Shown here: positions 29,514 through 38,011 of the stretch, piece after piece
Layout: every line of letters starts with the position of its first letter
How positions within the stretch are numbered: the stretch's first letter is position 1
Assembly: GCA_021805275.1 (NCBI GenBank)
Contig: JAJZFQ010000173.1
Coordinates: 1-49,620 of the forward strand
Source: Pseudomonadota bacterium
GTDB lineage: Bacteria > Pseudomonadota > Gammaproteobacteria > Steroidobacterales > Steroidobacteraceae
Direction: 5' to 3'
Length of the DNA stretch: 49,620 bases
The notes under the pieces: generated by a model
What the model saw: only the letters and a program-made list of their open reading frames with translations
The model's database searches: none
Told to the model about the DNA's origin: nothing
Made by a program: the position numbers and the translations under genes

Positions 29514-30500
29514 ATGAGCAATCCGAATCCCGAACTGGCGGTCGTGCCGAACGAGACACCGCCCGAGAGCGCGCATGGCGCGCCGCCCGAGCAGGTGGAG
29601 ATGCCCTTCGCGGTGGTCAACGGCGAGCCGGTGACCGTCCTGCCGCGCGATCTGTATATCCCGCCCCAGGCGCTCGAGGTGTTTCTCGAGGCCTTCGAGG
29701 GTCCGCTCGATCTGCTGCTGTACCTGATCCGGCGGCAGAACCTGAACATCCTGGACATCCCGCTTGCGGAGATCACCCGCCAGTACATGCGCTACATCGA
29801 GCTGATGCAGGGCCTGCAGCTCGAACTCGCCGGGGAGTACCTGGTGATGGCCGCGACGCTCGCGGAGATCAAGTCGCGTATGCTGCTGCCGCGCCCGAGG
29901 AGCACCGCGCAGGACGGCGAGGAGGATCCGCGCGCCGAGCTGGTGCGCCGGCTGCAGGAGTACGAGCGGTTCAAGCGCGCCGCCGAGCAGCTCGACGCGC
30001 TGCCGCGCCTCGAGCGCGATCACTTCACAGCCGCGGCCGAACTGCGGGACCGCCAAGTGGTGCGCCCGCTCGCGCAGGTAACGCTGAAGGAGATGCTGCT
30101 GGCGTTCCAGGATGTGGTGGTGCGCGCCGAGATGTTCGCGCACCACCACATCCGGCGCGAGCCGCTCTCGGTGCGCGAGCGCATGGGCAACATCCTCGCC
30201 TCCTTGGCGGGCGATGGATTCGTGGCATTCGTCCGCCTGTTCCGGCCGGAGGAAGGACGCATGGGGGTGACGGTCACCTTCATGGCCATCCTCGAGCTGG
30301 TGCGCGAGGGGCTGATCGACATCGTGCAGTCCGAGCCGTACGCGCCCCTGCACGTACGCCCGGGCAAACCCGCCCCGCAGCTGCGCGTCGTGGGCGCGGC
30401 GGACGCGCAGGACCTGCCGGCGGACTCCGGGCCGGCCGCGGCGGTCCGGCCGCCCGAGGCGGCGGCGCAAGAGGACACCGAAGAGAATGCTGATGATTGA
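29514..30500 (+). CDS. scpA: Segregation and condensation protein A
   Basis: Kleisin subunit that bridges the SMC heads. The 328-residue product has a disordered N-terminal segment (1-55), then the conserved FEGPLDLLLYLIRRQNLNIL entry helix, ITRQYMRYI, EYLVMAATLAEIKSRMLLP, and a C-terminal winged-helix region (VTVTFMAILELVREGLIDI) that binds the other SMC head. The C-terminal 40 residues are Ala/Pro/Glu-rich. The ATG at 29514 is preferred over in-frame upstream starts inside trpS. Its 3' end overlaps scpB by 14 bases, consistent with coupled synthesis of the two partners. Confidence 0.95.
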   Translation: MSNPNPELAVVPNETPPESAHGAPPEQVEMPFAVVNGEPVTVLPRDLYIPPQALEVFLEAFEGPLDLLLYLIRRQNLNILDIPLAEITRQYMRYIELMQGLQLELAGEYLVMAATLAEIKSRMLLPRPRSTAQDGEEDPRAELVRRLQEYERFKRAAEQLDALPRLERDHFTAAAELRDRQVVRPLAQVTLKEMLLAFQDVVVRAEMFAHHHIRREPLSVRERMGNILASLAGDGFVAFVRLFRPEEGRMGVTVTFMAILELVREGLIDIVQSEPYAPLHVRPGKPAPQLRVVGAADAQDLPADSGPAAAVRPPEAAAQEDTEENADD

Positions 30501-31197
30501 ACCGTACGTACGCAACGTGATCGAAGCGGCGCTGCTCGCGGCCGGGCGGCCGCTCGCCGTGAGTGAGTTCGGGCAGCTGTTCGACGAGGCCTCGCGACCC
30601 GGGGAGGCCGTACTCTGCGCCGCCCTCGAGCAGCTCGGGGCCGAGTACGCCGAGCGGGGCATCGAGCTGAAGCAGACGGCCTCGGGCTGGCGCATCCAGG
30701 TGCGCCGCGAGTTCGCCGCGGAGGTCTCGCGGCTCTGGCCGGAGCGTCCGGCGCGCTACTCGCGCGCGCTGCTCGAGACACTGGCGCTGATCGCGTACCG
30801 CCAGCCGATCACCCGCGGGGAGATCGAGGACGTGCGCGGCGTGGCGGTCAATCCGAACATCGTCAAGACCCTGCTCGAGCGCAACTGGATTCGCGTGGTC
30901 GGCCAGCGCGACGTGCCGGGCCGCCCGGAGTTGCTCGGCACCACGCGCGAGTTCCTGGATTATTTCGGGCTCACGAACCTCGATGATCTGCCGCCGCTCT
31001 CGGAGTTAAAGGCGCTCTCGGAGCTGAACCTGCAGCTCGATCTGCCTGCGGATGCGGCGGCGATGCCGGACGGGGAGACAACCCCGGTTCAGGCCGATGC
31101 GCCCGCCGCCGAGGCGGCCGTGCCGCTTGAGCGCGGTGCAGCGGACGAGCAGGAGCCCCCGGGGCGCCTGCTCGCGGCCGCCGACGGAGCCGACTGA
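30487..31197 (+). CDS. scpB: Segregation and condensation protein B
   Basis: Winged-helix dimer that binds ScpA in the SMC complex. The 236-residue product shows IEAALLAAGRPLAVSEF, ASGWRIQVRREF, LLETLALIAYRQPITRGEIE and GRPELLGTTREFLDYFGL. A variable acidic/Ala-rich tail follows from about 185. Two starts are close, ATG 30487 and ATG 30493; the first is given, the second is equally possible. rluB follows after 3 bases. Confidence 0.95.
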   Translation: MLMIEPYVRNVIEAALLAAGRPLAVSEFGQLFDEASRPGEAVLCAALEQLGAEYAERGIELKQTASGWRIQVRREFAAEVSRLWPERPARYSRALLETLALIAYRQPITRGEIEDVRGVAVNPNIVKTLLERNWIRVVGQRDVPGRPELLGTTREFLDYFGLTNLDDLPPLSELKALSELNLQLDLPADAAAMPDGETTPVQADAPAAEAAVPLERGAADEQEPPGRLLAAADGAD

Positions 31198-31200
31198 GAC

Positions 31201-32049
31201 ATGCCTCGGCCAGTGCGGCGCCGCAGTGGGGCTCGCAGCGCGCGTACCGAGCGGCACGCGCCGCCCGAGCGGCACGCGCCGCCCGAGCGGCTGCAGAAGG
31301 TCCTGGCCCGCGCCGGACTCGCCTCGCGGCGCGAGGCGGAGAGCTGGATCCGGGCCGGACGGCTGACCGTCAACGGCGAGCCGGCGAGCCTCGGGATGCG
31401 AGTCGCCGCAGCCGACCAGGTGCGCCTCGACGGGCGGCTCGTCCGCCAGCGCGAGCCGGCCAGCGGCGGGGTCGCCTTCCTCTATCACCGCTCGAGCGGT
31501 GAGCGGCTCGAGCAGGCTCCGGACGATGCGGCCGAGTCGGTGCCGTTGCTCGAGCGGCTGCCGCGACGTGCCGGCCGGCGCGTCATCGTGGTGAGTCCCA
31601 TGCCACGGATCGACGGCGGGCTGGAGCTGCTCTGCACGGACGGGGAGTGCGCCGCGCAGCTGCAGCGGCGGGTGCGCCATTGGCCGATCGCTTTCAGCGT
31701 GCGGGTGCTCGGGGAGCTCACCGAGGCGCAGCTCGCCGGTGTGCTCGGCGGGGTGCTCGACAGCGGTGCGCACCTGCAGGTGCTCGGCTGCGAGGGCGCC
31801 GGCGGCGAGGGCACCAACCGCTGGTACGCGCTGCGCGCGCGCGGGGCGAGCGGCAAGGACGTTCGGCAGCTGTTCGAGCGCCAGGGCGCGCGCGTCAGCC
31901 GCGTGCTGCGCACGCAGCTCGGCACGCTGCAGCTCGAGCGTGCGTTGCCGCGCGGACATTTCCGCGCGCTCGCGCCGCAGGAGCTGGCAAGACTGCTCGC
32001 CCCGCCGGAGAGCGAGGCTGCGAGCGACGGCGGCTCAGGACTGCCCTGA
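31201..32049 (+). CDS. RluB-like 23S rRNA pseudouridine synthase with altered active-site loop
   Basis: Position after scpB and the overall fold match RluB (pseudouridine 2605 of 23S rRNA). The 282-residue product has an Arg-rich N-terminus, an S4 domain (about 28-85, LQKVLARAGLASRREAESWI and GRLTVNG) and an RsuA/RluB-type domain (about 90-275). The usual catalytic GRLD-x-(N/D)-T-x-GLLL is reduced to MPRIDGGLELLCTDG: Asp138 is kept but three residues after it are missing compared with E. coli RluB. The upstream KPxGxxxT motif reads HRSSGERLE, and GRNREVRR reads ASGKDVRQ. Activity is therefore uncertain; a specialised or non-catalytic RNA-binding role is possible. Its last 15 bases overlap the convergent rmuC. 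Confidence 0.82.
   Translation: MPRPVRRRSGARSARTERHAPPERHAPPERLQKVLARAGLASRREAESWIRAGRLTVNGEPASLGMRVAAADQVRLDGRLVRQREPASGGVAFLYHRSSGERLEQAPDDAAESVPLLERLPRRAGRRVIVVSPMPRIDGGLELLCTDGECAAQLQRRVRHWPIAFSVRVLGELTEAQLAGVLGGVLDSGAHLQVLGCEGAGGEGTNRWYALRARGASGKDVRQLFERQGARVSRVLRTQLGTLQLERALPRGHFRALAPQELARLLAPPESEAASDGGSGLP
31249..31290 (+). repeat. 18-bp tandem repeat in the rluB-like gene
   Basis: GAGCGGCACGCGCCGCCC occurs at 31249-31266 and 31267-31284, and a third partial copy begins at 31285. It encodes the repeated peptide ERHAPP in the disordered N-terminus. It is in-frame, so copy-number changes would alter only tail length. Confidence 0.85.
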
Positions 32050-33315
32050 ACCGACGTCGCCGGGGGCTTGCACGCTGAGCGTACGCACCGGCTGCTCGAG
32101 CGGCTCGAGCTCGGCGAGCGGCGCCTCGGTTGGTACGCCGAGCTCGCTGAAGCGACGCGCCTGCGGCAGCACCTGTCGCTCGAGGGATCCCACCGCGGAG
32201 TTGTAGGCATCGACGGCGGCATCGAGCCGCTGGCCCATGCGCTGCAGGTGCGCGATGAAGCTACCGAGGCGCCGATGCAGCTCCTGCCCGAGCCCGCGAA
32301 TCAGAGCGGCGTTGTCGGCCATGGCGGTCTGGCGCCAGCCGTAGGCCACCGTCTTCAGCAACGCCATCAGCGTCGAGGGCGTGGCGATGATGATGTTCTG
32401 CGCGAGCGCACCCTCGATCAGGTCGGGCCGCTCGGCCAGCGCGGCGGCGAGGAACTGATCGCCGGGCAGGAACAGCACCGCGAATTGCGGACTGTGCTCG
32501 AACTGCGCCCAGTAGGCCTTGGAGGCGAGCTGGCGGATGCGCGCCTCGAGCTGCTGGGCGTGGCGGCGCAGCGCGCTCTGGCGGGCCTCGTCGCTCGTCG
32601 CCTCGAGTGCCTCGAGATAGGCATCGAGCGGGGTCTTCACGTCGATCACCAGATCGCGCGACTCCGGCATGTGCACCACGAGGTCCGGGCGCAGCGCCCC
32701 GTCGGGGCCCTCGATATGTGCTTGCTCGGTGAAGTCGCAGTGCTCGCTGAGGCCGGCGAGTTCGACCAGTCGGCGCAGTGTCACCTCGCCCCAGCGGCCG
32801 CGCACCTCGGGACGGCGCAACGCGGTGACGAGGTTGCGCGTCTCGCGCTGCAGCTGGCTCTGGCCGCTTGCGAGCGACTCGATCTGGGTGCGCAGCGCCG
32901 CGTACGCGTCACGCCGCTCGCGCTCGAGCGACTGCACCTGCTGCTCGGTCTGCGCGAGCGCGGCGCGCAGCGGCTCGACCAGCTGCGCGATCGCCGTCTC
33001 GCGCTCCTTCAGGCCGCTCTGCGCGAGCGTCTGCTCGCGGCCGAGCGACTCGCGCGCCACGGCGAGGAACAGCTCGCTGTTGTTCTTCAGGGCCTGAGTG
33101 GCGAGCGACTCGAAACTCTCGCGCAGCCGCTGCTCGGCCTGCTCGAGCGTCGCGGCGCGCTCACTGTGCGCACGCCGTTCGGCCTCGAGCTCCGCGCGCG
33201 CCAGCGTCAGCGCCTCGCGCAGTGCCGCACCACGTTGCAGCGCGTGCAGCTGGCCGAGCAGGAAGCCGAGCAGCGCCCCGAGGGCGAGCGCCGCGGCGCC
33301 GAGCGCATCTGACAT
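32035..33315 (-). CDS. rmuC: DNA recombination protein RmuC
   Basis: Predicted nuclease-fold protein that limits inversions at short repeats in E. coli; the biochemical activity is poorly defined. The 426-residue product begins with a membrane-like segment (about 3-20), has a long coiled coil (about 28-145) and the RmuC core (about 150-395) with RGRWGEVTLRRLVELAGL, DLVVHMPESRDLVIDVKTPL, FAVLFLPGDQFLAAAL and ATPSTLMALLKTVAYGWRQ. The ATG at 33315 follows AGGTGG; a GTG three codons upstream is less likely. It starts 9 bases after the ubiG stop, so the two are probably co-transcribed. The 3' end overlaps rluB by 15 bases in opposite orientation. Confidence 0.94.
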   Translation of the reverse strand: MSDALGAAALALGALLGFLLGQLHALQRGAALREALTLARAELEAERRAHSERAATLEQAEQRLRESFESLATQALKNNSELFLAVARESLGREQTLAQSGLKERETAIAQLVEPLRAALAQTEQQVQSLERERRDAYAALRTQIESLASGQSQLQRETRNLVTALRRPEVRGRWGEVTLRRLVELAGLSEHCDFTEQAHIEGPDGALRPDLVVHMPESRDLVIDVKTPLDAYLEALEATSDEARQSALRRHAQQLEARIRQLASKAYWAQFEHSPQFAVLFLPGDQFLAAALAERPDLIEGALAQNIIIATPSTLMALLKTVAYGWRQTAMADNAALIRGLGQELHRRLGSFIAHLQRMGQRLDAAVDAYNSAVGSLERQVLPQARRFSELGVPTEAPLAELEPLEQPVRTLSVQAPGDVGSGQS

Positions 33316-33324
33316 CGGCGCCAC

Positions 33325-34059
33325 CTAGGCCTCGCGCACGAAGTGCGCGAGGTAGTTGACCGAGGGGTCCGCGGTGAGGCGCGCCCCGCCGAACGGATCG
33401 AGACTCACCCCGCGGATGGTGCGCGCGGCGAGACCGGCCGAGCGCGCCCAACGGTCGAGCTCGCTCGGGCGGATGAACCGCTCGTATTCGTGTGTGCCGC
33501 GCGGCACGATCGAGAGCAGGTACTCCGCGCCGACGATCGCCACCAGGAAGGACTTGAGGGTGCGGTTGAGCGTGGAGAGGAACAGCGAGCCGCCCGGGCG
33601 CACCAGCCGGGAGAGCGTGGCGAGCATCGCCTGCGGATCGGGCACGTGCTCGAGCATCTCCATGCAGGTGAGGAGGTCGAATCCGCCCGGTTCTGCGGCC
33701 GCGAGCGTTTCGGCCGCCGCGATGCGGTAGTCGATCGAGAGGCCTTCGGCGGCCGCGTGCAGACGGGCGACCTCGATCATGCCGGCGGCCAGGTCGATGC
33801 CGGTGACCGTGGCGCCGGCACGCGCGAGCGCCTCGGCCACCAGACCGCCGCCGCAGCCAACATCGAGCGCGCGCGCCCCGGCGGTGGCAGCGCGCTCGGT
33901 GATGAAGCGCACGCGCACGGGATTGAGCTGATGCAGTGGTCGGAACGGGCCGTGCTCGTCCCAGAAGCGCGCGGCGATTCCGTCGAACTTGCCGATCTCG
34001 GCCGGTTCGGCGTTCGGGGCGCGCTCCGGTGCGACGTTGTGCTGGGTTGCGGTTGCCAT
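33325..34059 (-). CDS. ubiG: Ubiquinone biosynthesis O-methyltransferase
   Basis: SAM-dependent enzyme performing both O-methylations in ubiquinone synthesis. The 244-residue product has FDGIAARFWDEHGPFRPLH near the start, the SAM-binding DVGCGGG (66-72), TGIDLAAGMIEVARLHA, and the post-motif region LEHVPDP and GGSLFLSTLNRTLKS, with SVNYLAHF at the end as in UbiG. The frame extends upstream, but the ATG at 34059 has AGGTGACC before it and matches family starts. It is divergent from gyrA, 135 bases away. Confidence 0.95.
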   Translation of the reverse strand: MATATQHNVAPERAPNAEPAEIGKFDGIAARFWDEHGPFRPLHQLNPVRVRFITERAATAGARALDVGCGGGLVAEALARAGATVTGIDLAAGMIEVARLHAAAEGLSIDYRIAAAETLAAAEPGGFDLLTCMEMLEHVPDPQAMLATLSRLVRPGGSLFLSTLNRTLKSFLVAIVGAEYLLSIVPRGTHEYERFIRPSELDRWARSAGLAARTIRGVSLDPFGGARLTADPSVNYLAHFVREA

Positions 34060-34158
34060 GGTCACCTGCTCGGCGGATCGCCTGCGGCCTGCCTGCCGGC
34101 CGCAAGGGCCCATTATCGTTCATCTGGCGCGCGCGCGCAGCGCCCGATGGCCCCCCCG

Positions 34159-34167
34159 TGCTAACAT
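34159..34167 (+). promoter_or_regulatory. Extended -10 promoter candidate for gyrA
   Basis: TGC followed by TAACAT; predicted start near 34174, leader about 21 bases. No -35 match. gyrA promoters in other bacteria are supercoiling-sensitive and often have non-consensus spacing; that is not shown here. Confidence 0.4.
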
Positions 34168-34194
34168 CGCTCTTTTGGAAGCACCCGGGAACCG

Positions 34195-36804
34195 ATGTCC
34201 GAGATCGCACGCGAAATCCTGCCGGTCAGTCTCGAAGCGGAGATGCGGCAGTCCTATCTCGATTATGCGATGAGCGTCATCGTCGGGCGCGCTCTGCCCG
34301 ACGTGCGCGACGGGCTGAAGCCCGTTCACCGACGCGTCCTGTACGCCATGCGCGAGCTCGGCAACGACTGGAACAAGCCGTACAAGAAATCCGCGCGCGT
34401 CGTCGGCGATGTCATCGGCAAGTACCACCCGCACGGGGACACGGCCGTGTACGACACGATCGTGCGCATGGCGCAGCCGTTCTCGATGCGCTACCTGCTC
34501 GTCGACGGGCAGGGCAATTTCGGCTCGGTCGACGGCGATACGCCGGCGGCGATGCGCTACACCGAGGTGCGCATGTCGCGCCTGGCGCACGAGCTGCTGG
34601 CGGACATCGAGAAGGAAACGGTCGATTTCACGCCGAACTACGACGAGTCGGAGCTCGAGCCCTCGGTGCTGCCGACGCGCATCCCGAACCTGCTGGTCAA
34701 CGGCCAGACCGGGATCGCGGTCGGCATGGCGACCAACATTCCGCCGCACAACCTCACCGAGATCGTCAATGCCTGCGTGGCGCTGCTCGATGATCCGCAG
34801 ATCACCCTCGCGGCGCTGATGCAGCACGTGCCGGGCCCGGATTTTCCGACCGGGGGCATCATCAACGGGGCGCAGGAGATCGCCACCGCCTATCGCACCG
34901 GGCGCGGCCGGCTCTCGGTGCGCGCGCGCGTGTCGATCGAGGAGGTCGGACGGGGCGACCGCCAGGCGATCGTGGTCACCGAGTTGCCCTACCAGGTCAA
35001 CAAGGCGCGGCTCATCGAGCGCATCGCCGACCTGGTGCGCGGGAAGCACATTGATGGAATTGCCGGCGATGGCCTGCGCGATGAGTCCGACAAGGACGGC
35101 ATGCGCATCGTCATCGAGTTGAAGCGCGGGGAGATCGCCGAGGTCGTGCTCAACAACCTCTACGCGCAGACCCCCATGGAGAGCGTGTTCGGCATCAACA
35201 TGGTCGCCCTCGAGGACGGGCAGCCGAAGCTGATGGCGCTGAAGGACATGCTCGAGGCGTTCATCCGCCACCGGCGCGAAGTGGTCACGCGGCGCACGGT
35301 GTTCGACCTCGCCAAGGCGCGCGAACGGGCCCATATCCTCGAGGGTCTCGCCGTGGCGCTCGCCAACATCGACGAGGTGATCGCGCTGATCAAGGCCGCC
35401 GCCTCGCCGGCCGAGGCGCGCATCGGGCTGACGCGGCGGGCGTGGAGCCCCGGGGCGGTCACCGGGCTGCTCGAGCGCGCCGGGTCGATCTCGACTCGCC
35501 CGGCGGGCATGGACGGCGGGCTTGCCGAGGGCGCCTACCGGCTCTCCGAGGTCCAGGCCCAGGCCATCCTCGAGATGCGCCTGCACCGCCTGACCGGACT
35601 CGAGCAGGGCAAGATCATCCAGGAGTACCAGGAGCTGCTCGAGCGCATCGCCGACCTCGGCGACATCCTTGCGCGGCCCGAGCGGCTGATCGCGGTGATC
35701 CGCGCCGAGCTGATCGAGATGCGCGATACCTACGGCGATGCGCGCCGTACCGAGATCAACCGTGATCACCTCGACCTCACCACCGAGGACCTGATCGAGC
35801 CGCAGGACGTGGTGGTGACGCTCTCGCACACCGGCTACGCCAAGTCCCAGCCGCTCTCGGAGTACCAGACGCAGCGCCGTGGCGGACGTGGCAAGGCGGC
35901 CACGGCGGTCAAGGACGAGGATTTCGTGGAGAAACTATTCGTGACTCATACACATGATACGGTGCTGTGCTTTTCCAACCGCGGCAAGGTCTACTGGCTG
36001 AAGGTCTACGAGCTGCCGCAGGCCGGACGTACCTCCGCCGGCAAGCCCATGGTGAACCTGCTGCCGCTCGAGCAGGGCGAGAAGATCAACGCGCTGCTGC
36101 CGGTGAAGGAGTACGACGAGCAGCACTTCGTGTTCATGGCGACCAGCCAGGGCACGGTGAAGAAGACCCCGCTCACCGCATTTTCCCATCCGCGCGCGAG
36201 CGGCATCATTGCGCTCGATCTGCACGAGAACGACCGGCTGGTGGGCGTGGCGCTCACCGACGGGGAGCGCGAGGTGATTCTGGTCTCGAGCGGCGGCAAG
36301 GCCATCCGCTTCCACGAGAACGAGGTGCGGCCGATGGGCCGGGAGGCCGCCGGCGTGCGCGGTATCCGCCTCGCCGATGCGCAGGAGCTCATCGCGCTGA
36401 TCGTGGTGGCCGAGGGCGCGGTGCTCACCGCCTCGGCGAGCGGCTACGGCAAGCGCACGCCGGTCGAGGAATTCCCGCCGCAGGGCCGGGGCGGCCAGGG
36501 CGTCATTGCGCTGCAGACCACCGAGCGCAACGGCGCGGCGGTGGCGGCGCTGCAGGTCGAGCCGGGCCAGCAGATCATGCTCATCAGCTCCAACGGCACC
36601 CTGGTGCGCACGCCGGTCGATGAGATCTCGCTGCTCGGCCGCAACACCCAGGGCGTGCGCCTGATCCGTCTTGACGAGGGCGAGCGCCTGGTCGGCATCG
36701 AGCGCATCGAGGCGCTCGAGGGCGGCGCGGCCGGCGAGGCCGAGGAGGCTGCCGAGAGCGGGCAGGCCGCTGAGGCGCCCGGGACGGGGGATGCGCCGGC
36801 CTAG
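34195..36804 (+). CDS. gyrA: DNA gyrase subunit A
   Basis: Breakage-reunion subunit of gyrase. The 869-residue product aligns closely with E. coli: catalytic Tyr122 in RYTEVRM, the quinolone-determining region with Thr83 and Asp87 ([10 protein letters not shown]), and the GyrA box QRRGGRG at 560-566 in the DNA-wrapping C-terminal domain. Thr83 is the native residue in some gammaproteobacteria such as Pseudomonas aeruginosa, where E. coli has Ser. The C-terminal tail is a short Gly/Ala/Glu stretch. Start ATG 34195 with GGGAACC upstream. It is followed by serC as in Pseudomonas and Xanthomonas relatives. Confidence 0.98.
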   Translation: MSEIAREILPVSLEAEMRQSYLDYAMSVIVGRALPDVRDGLKPVHRRVLYAMRELGNDWNKPYKKSARVVGDVIGKYHPHGDTAVYDTIVRMAQPFSMRYLLVDGQGNFGSVDGDTPAAMRYTEVRMSRLAHELLADIEKETVDFTPNYDESELEPSVLPTRIPNLLVNGQTGIAVGMATNIPPHNLTEIVNACVALLDDPQITLAALMQHVPGPDFPTGGIINGAQEIATAYRTGRGRLSVRARVSIEEVGRGDRQAIVVTELPYQVNKARLIERIADLVRGKHIDGIAGDGLRDESDKDGMRIVIELKRGEIAEVVLNNLYAQTPMESVFGINMVALEDGQPKLMALKDMLEAFIRHRREVVTRRTVFDLAKARERAHILEGLAVALANIDEVIALIKAAASPAEARIGLTRRAWSPGAVTGLLERAGSISTRPAGMDGGLAEGAYRLSEVQAQAILEMRLHRLTGLEQGKIIQEYQELLERIADLGDILARPERLIAVIRAELIEMRDTYGDARRTEINRDHLDLTTEDLIEPQDVVVTLSHTGYAKSQPLSEYQTQRRGGRGKAATAVKDEDFVEKLFVTHTHDTVLCFSNRGKVYWLKVYELPQAGRTSAGKPMVNLLPLEQGEKINALLPVKEYDEQHFVFMATSQGTVKKTPLTAFSHPRASGIIALDLHENDRLVGVALTDGEREVILVSSGGKAIRFHENEVRPMGREAAGVRGIRLADAQELIALIVVAEGAVLTASASGYGKRTPVEEFPPQGRGGQGVIALQTTERNGAAVAALQVEPGQQIMLISSNGTLVRTPVDEISLLGRNTQGVRLIRLDEGERLVGIERIEALEGGAAGEAEEAAESGQAAEAPGTGDAPA

Positions 36805-36871
36805 GGCCTTGGGGCCGGACCTGCGGGCGGCGGCCGGCCATGCCGAAAGGCCTGAAGGGCGGCCGGGCACT

Positions 36872-36880
36872 TGGTAGTAT
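36872..36880 (+). promoter_or_regulatory. Extended -10 promoter candidate for serC
   Basis: TGG followed by TAGTAT; predicted start near 36887 and leader about 36 bases to the GTG at 36923. It lies in the 118-base gap after gyrA. Confidence 0.4.
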
Positions 36881-36922
36881 CCGGGCTTCCCTGATTTGCG
36901 AACGATTGGCCGGAAGGGCACT

Positions 36923-38005
36923 GTGCGCGTGTTCAATTTCTCCGCGGGGCCCGCGGCACTGCCGCTGGAAGTCCTCGAGCAGGCCCGCGCGGAATTGACC
37001 GACTGGGGCGGCAGCGGCATGTCCGTGATGGAAGTGAGCCATCGGGGCCGCGCCTTCACCGAACTCGCCGAGCAGAGCGAGGCGCGGCTGCGCTCGCTGC
37101 TGGCGATTCCGAGCACCTACCGGGTGCTGTTCCTGCAGGGCGGGGCGAGTGCCCAGTTCGCCGCGGTGCCGCTGAACCTCGCCGCGCGCGGCGCTGCGGC
37201 CGACTACCTCAATACCGGCACCTGGTCGGGCAAGGCGATCGAGGAGGCCCGCCGGCTCGGCTTGGCGGTCAACGTGGCGGCCGACGAGGCCGGCTCGCGC
37301 TACACCACCGTGCCGGCACCCGGGGCGCTGCGGCTGAGCTCTGCGGCCGCCTACGTGCACTACACGGCGAACGAAACCATCGGCGGGGTCGAGTTCCCGT
37401 ACGTGCCCGATAGCGGCGCGGTGCCGCTCGTGGCCGACATGTCCTCGACGCTGCTGTCGCGACCCATCGAGGTCAGCCGCTTCGGGCTGATCTACGCCGG
37501 GGCGCAGAAGAACATCGGTCCTTCGGGGCTGTGCCTGGTGATCGTGCACGAGGGGCTGCTCGAGCGCGCGCGCCCCGAGACGCCCTCGGTTCTCGATTAC
37601 ACGCGCATGGCCGCCCACGGCTCGATGCTCAACACCCCGCCGACCTTCGCCTGGTACATCGCGCACCTGGTGTTCCAGTGGATCGAGTTGCACGGCGGAC
37701 TGGCGGCGATGGCCGCGCGCAACCGTGCCAAGGCCGAGCTGCTTTACGGGGCGATCGACGGCTCCGGTTTCTACCGCAACCCGGTCGAGCGCTCGTGCCG
37801 CTCCTGGATGAACGTGCCGTTCATGCTCGAGCGGACCGAGCTCGAGCCGCTGCTGCTGCGCGAGGCGGCCGCCGAGGGCCTGACGCACCTGGAGGGTCAC
37901 CGCTCGGTCGGCGGCCTGCGCGCCAGCTTGTACAACGCCGTGCCGCTCGCGGCAGTCGAGGCGCTGGTGGCCTTCCTGCGCGAGTTCGAGCGGCGGCACG
38001 GCTGA
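36923..38005 (+). CDS. serC: Phosphoserine aminotransferase
   Basis: PLP enzyme converting 3-phosphohydroxypyruvate to phosphoserine, and acting in pyridoxine synthesis in gammaproteobacteria. The 360-residue product has FNFSAGPAALPLEVLEQA, MEVSHRGRAF, FLQGGASAQFAAVPLNL, the PLP lysine in AGAQKNIGPSGL (Lys196) and RASLYNAVPLAAVEAL. A TTG at 36896 opens the frame, but the GTG at 36923 is chosen: GGAAGG lies 5 bases before it and homologues start MRVFNFSAGP. serA follows after 6 bases, giving consecutive serine-pathway steps in one operon. Confidence 0.96.
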   Translation: MRVFNFSAGPAALPLEVLEQARAELTDWGGSGMSVMEVSHRGRAFTELAEQSEARLRSLLAIPSTYRVLFLQGGASAQFAAVPLNLAARGAAADYLNTGTWSGKAIEEARRLGLAVNVAADEAGSRYTTVPAPGALRLSSAAAYVHYTANETIGGVEFPYVPDSGAVPLVADMSSTLLSRPIEVSRFGLIYAGAQKNIGPSGLCLVIVHEGLLERARPETPSVLDYTRMAAHGSMLNTPPTFAWYIAHLVFQWIELHGGLAAMAARNRAKAELLYGAIDGSGFYRNPVERSCRSWMNVPFMLERTELEPLLLREAAAEGLTHLEGHRSVGGLRASLYNAVPLAAVEALVAFLREFERRHG

Positions 38006-38011
38006 GCGGCG

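Noticed and set aside
34441..34455. GyrA Thr83 as an acquired quinolone-resistance change
   Set aside because: Thr is the natural residue at this position in some gammaproteobacteria; the codon alone gives no sign of selection.
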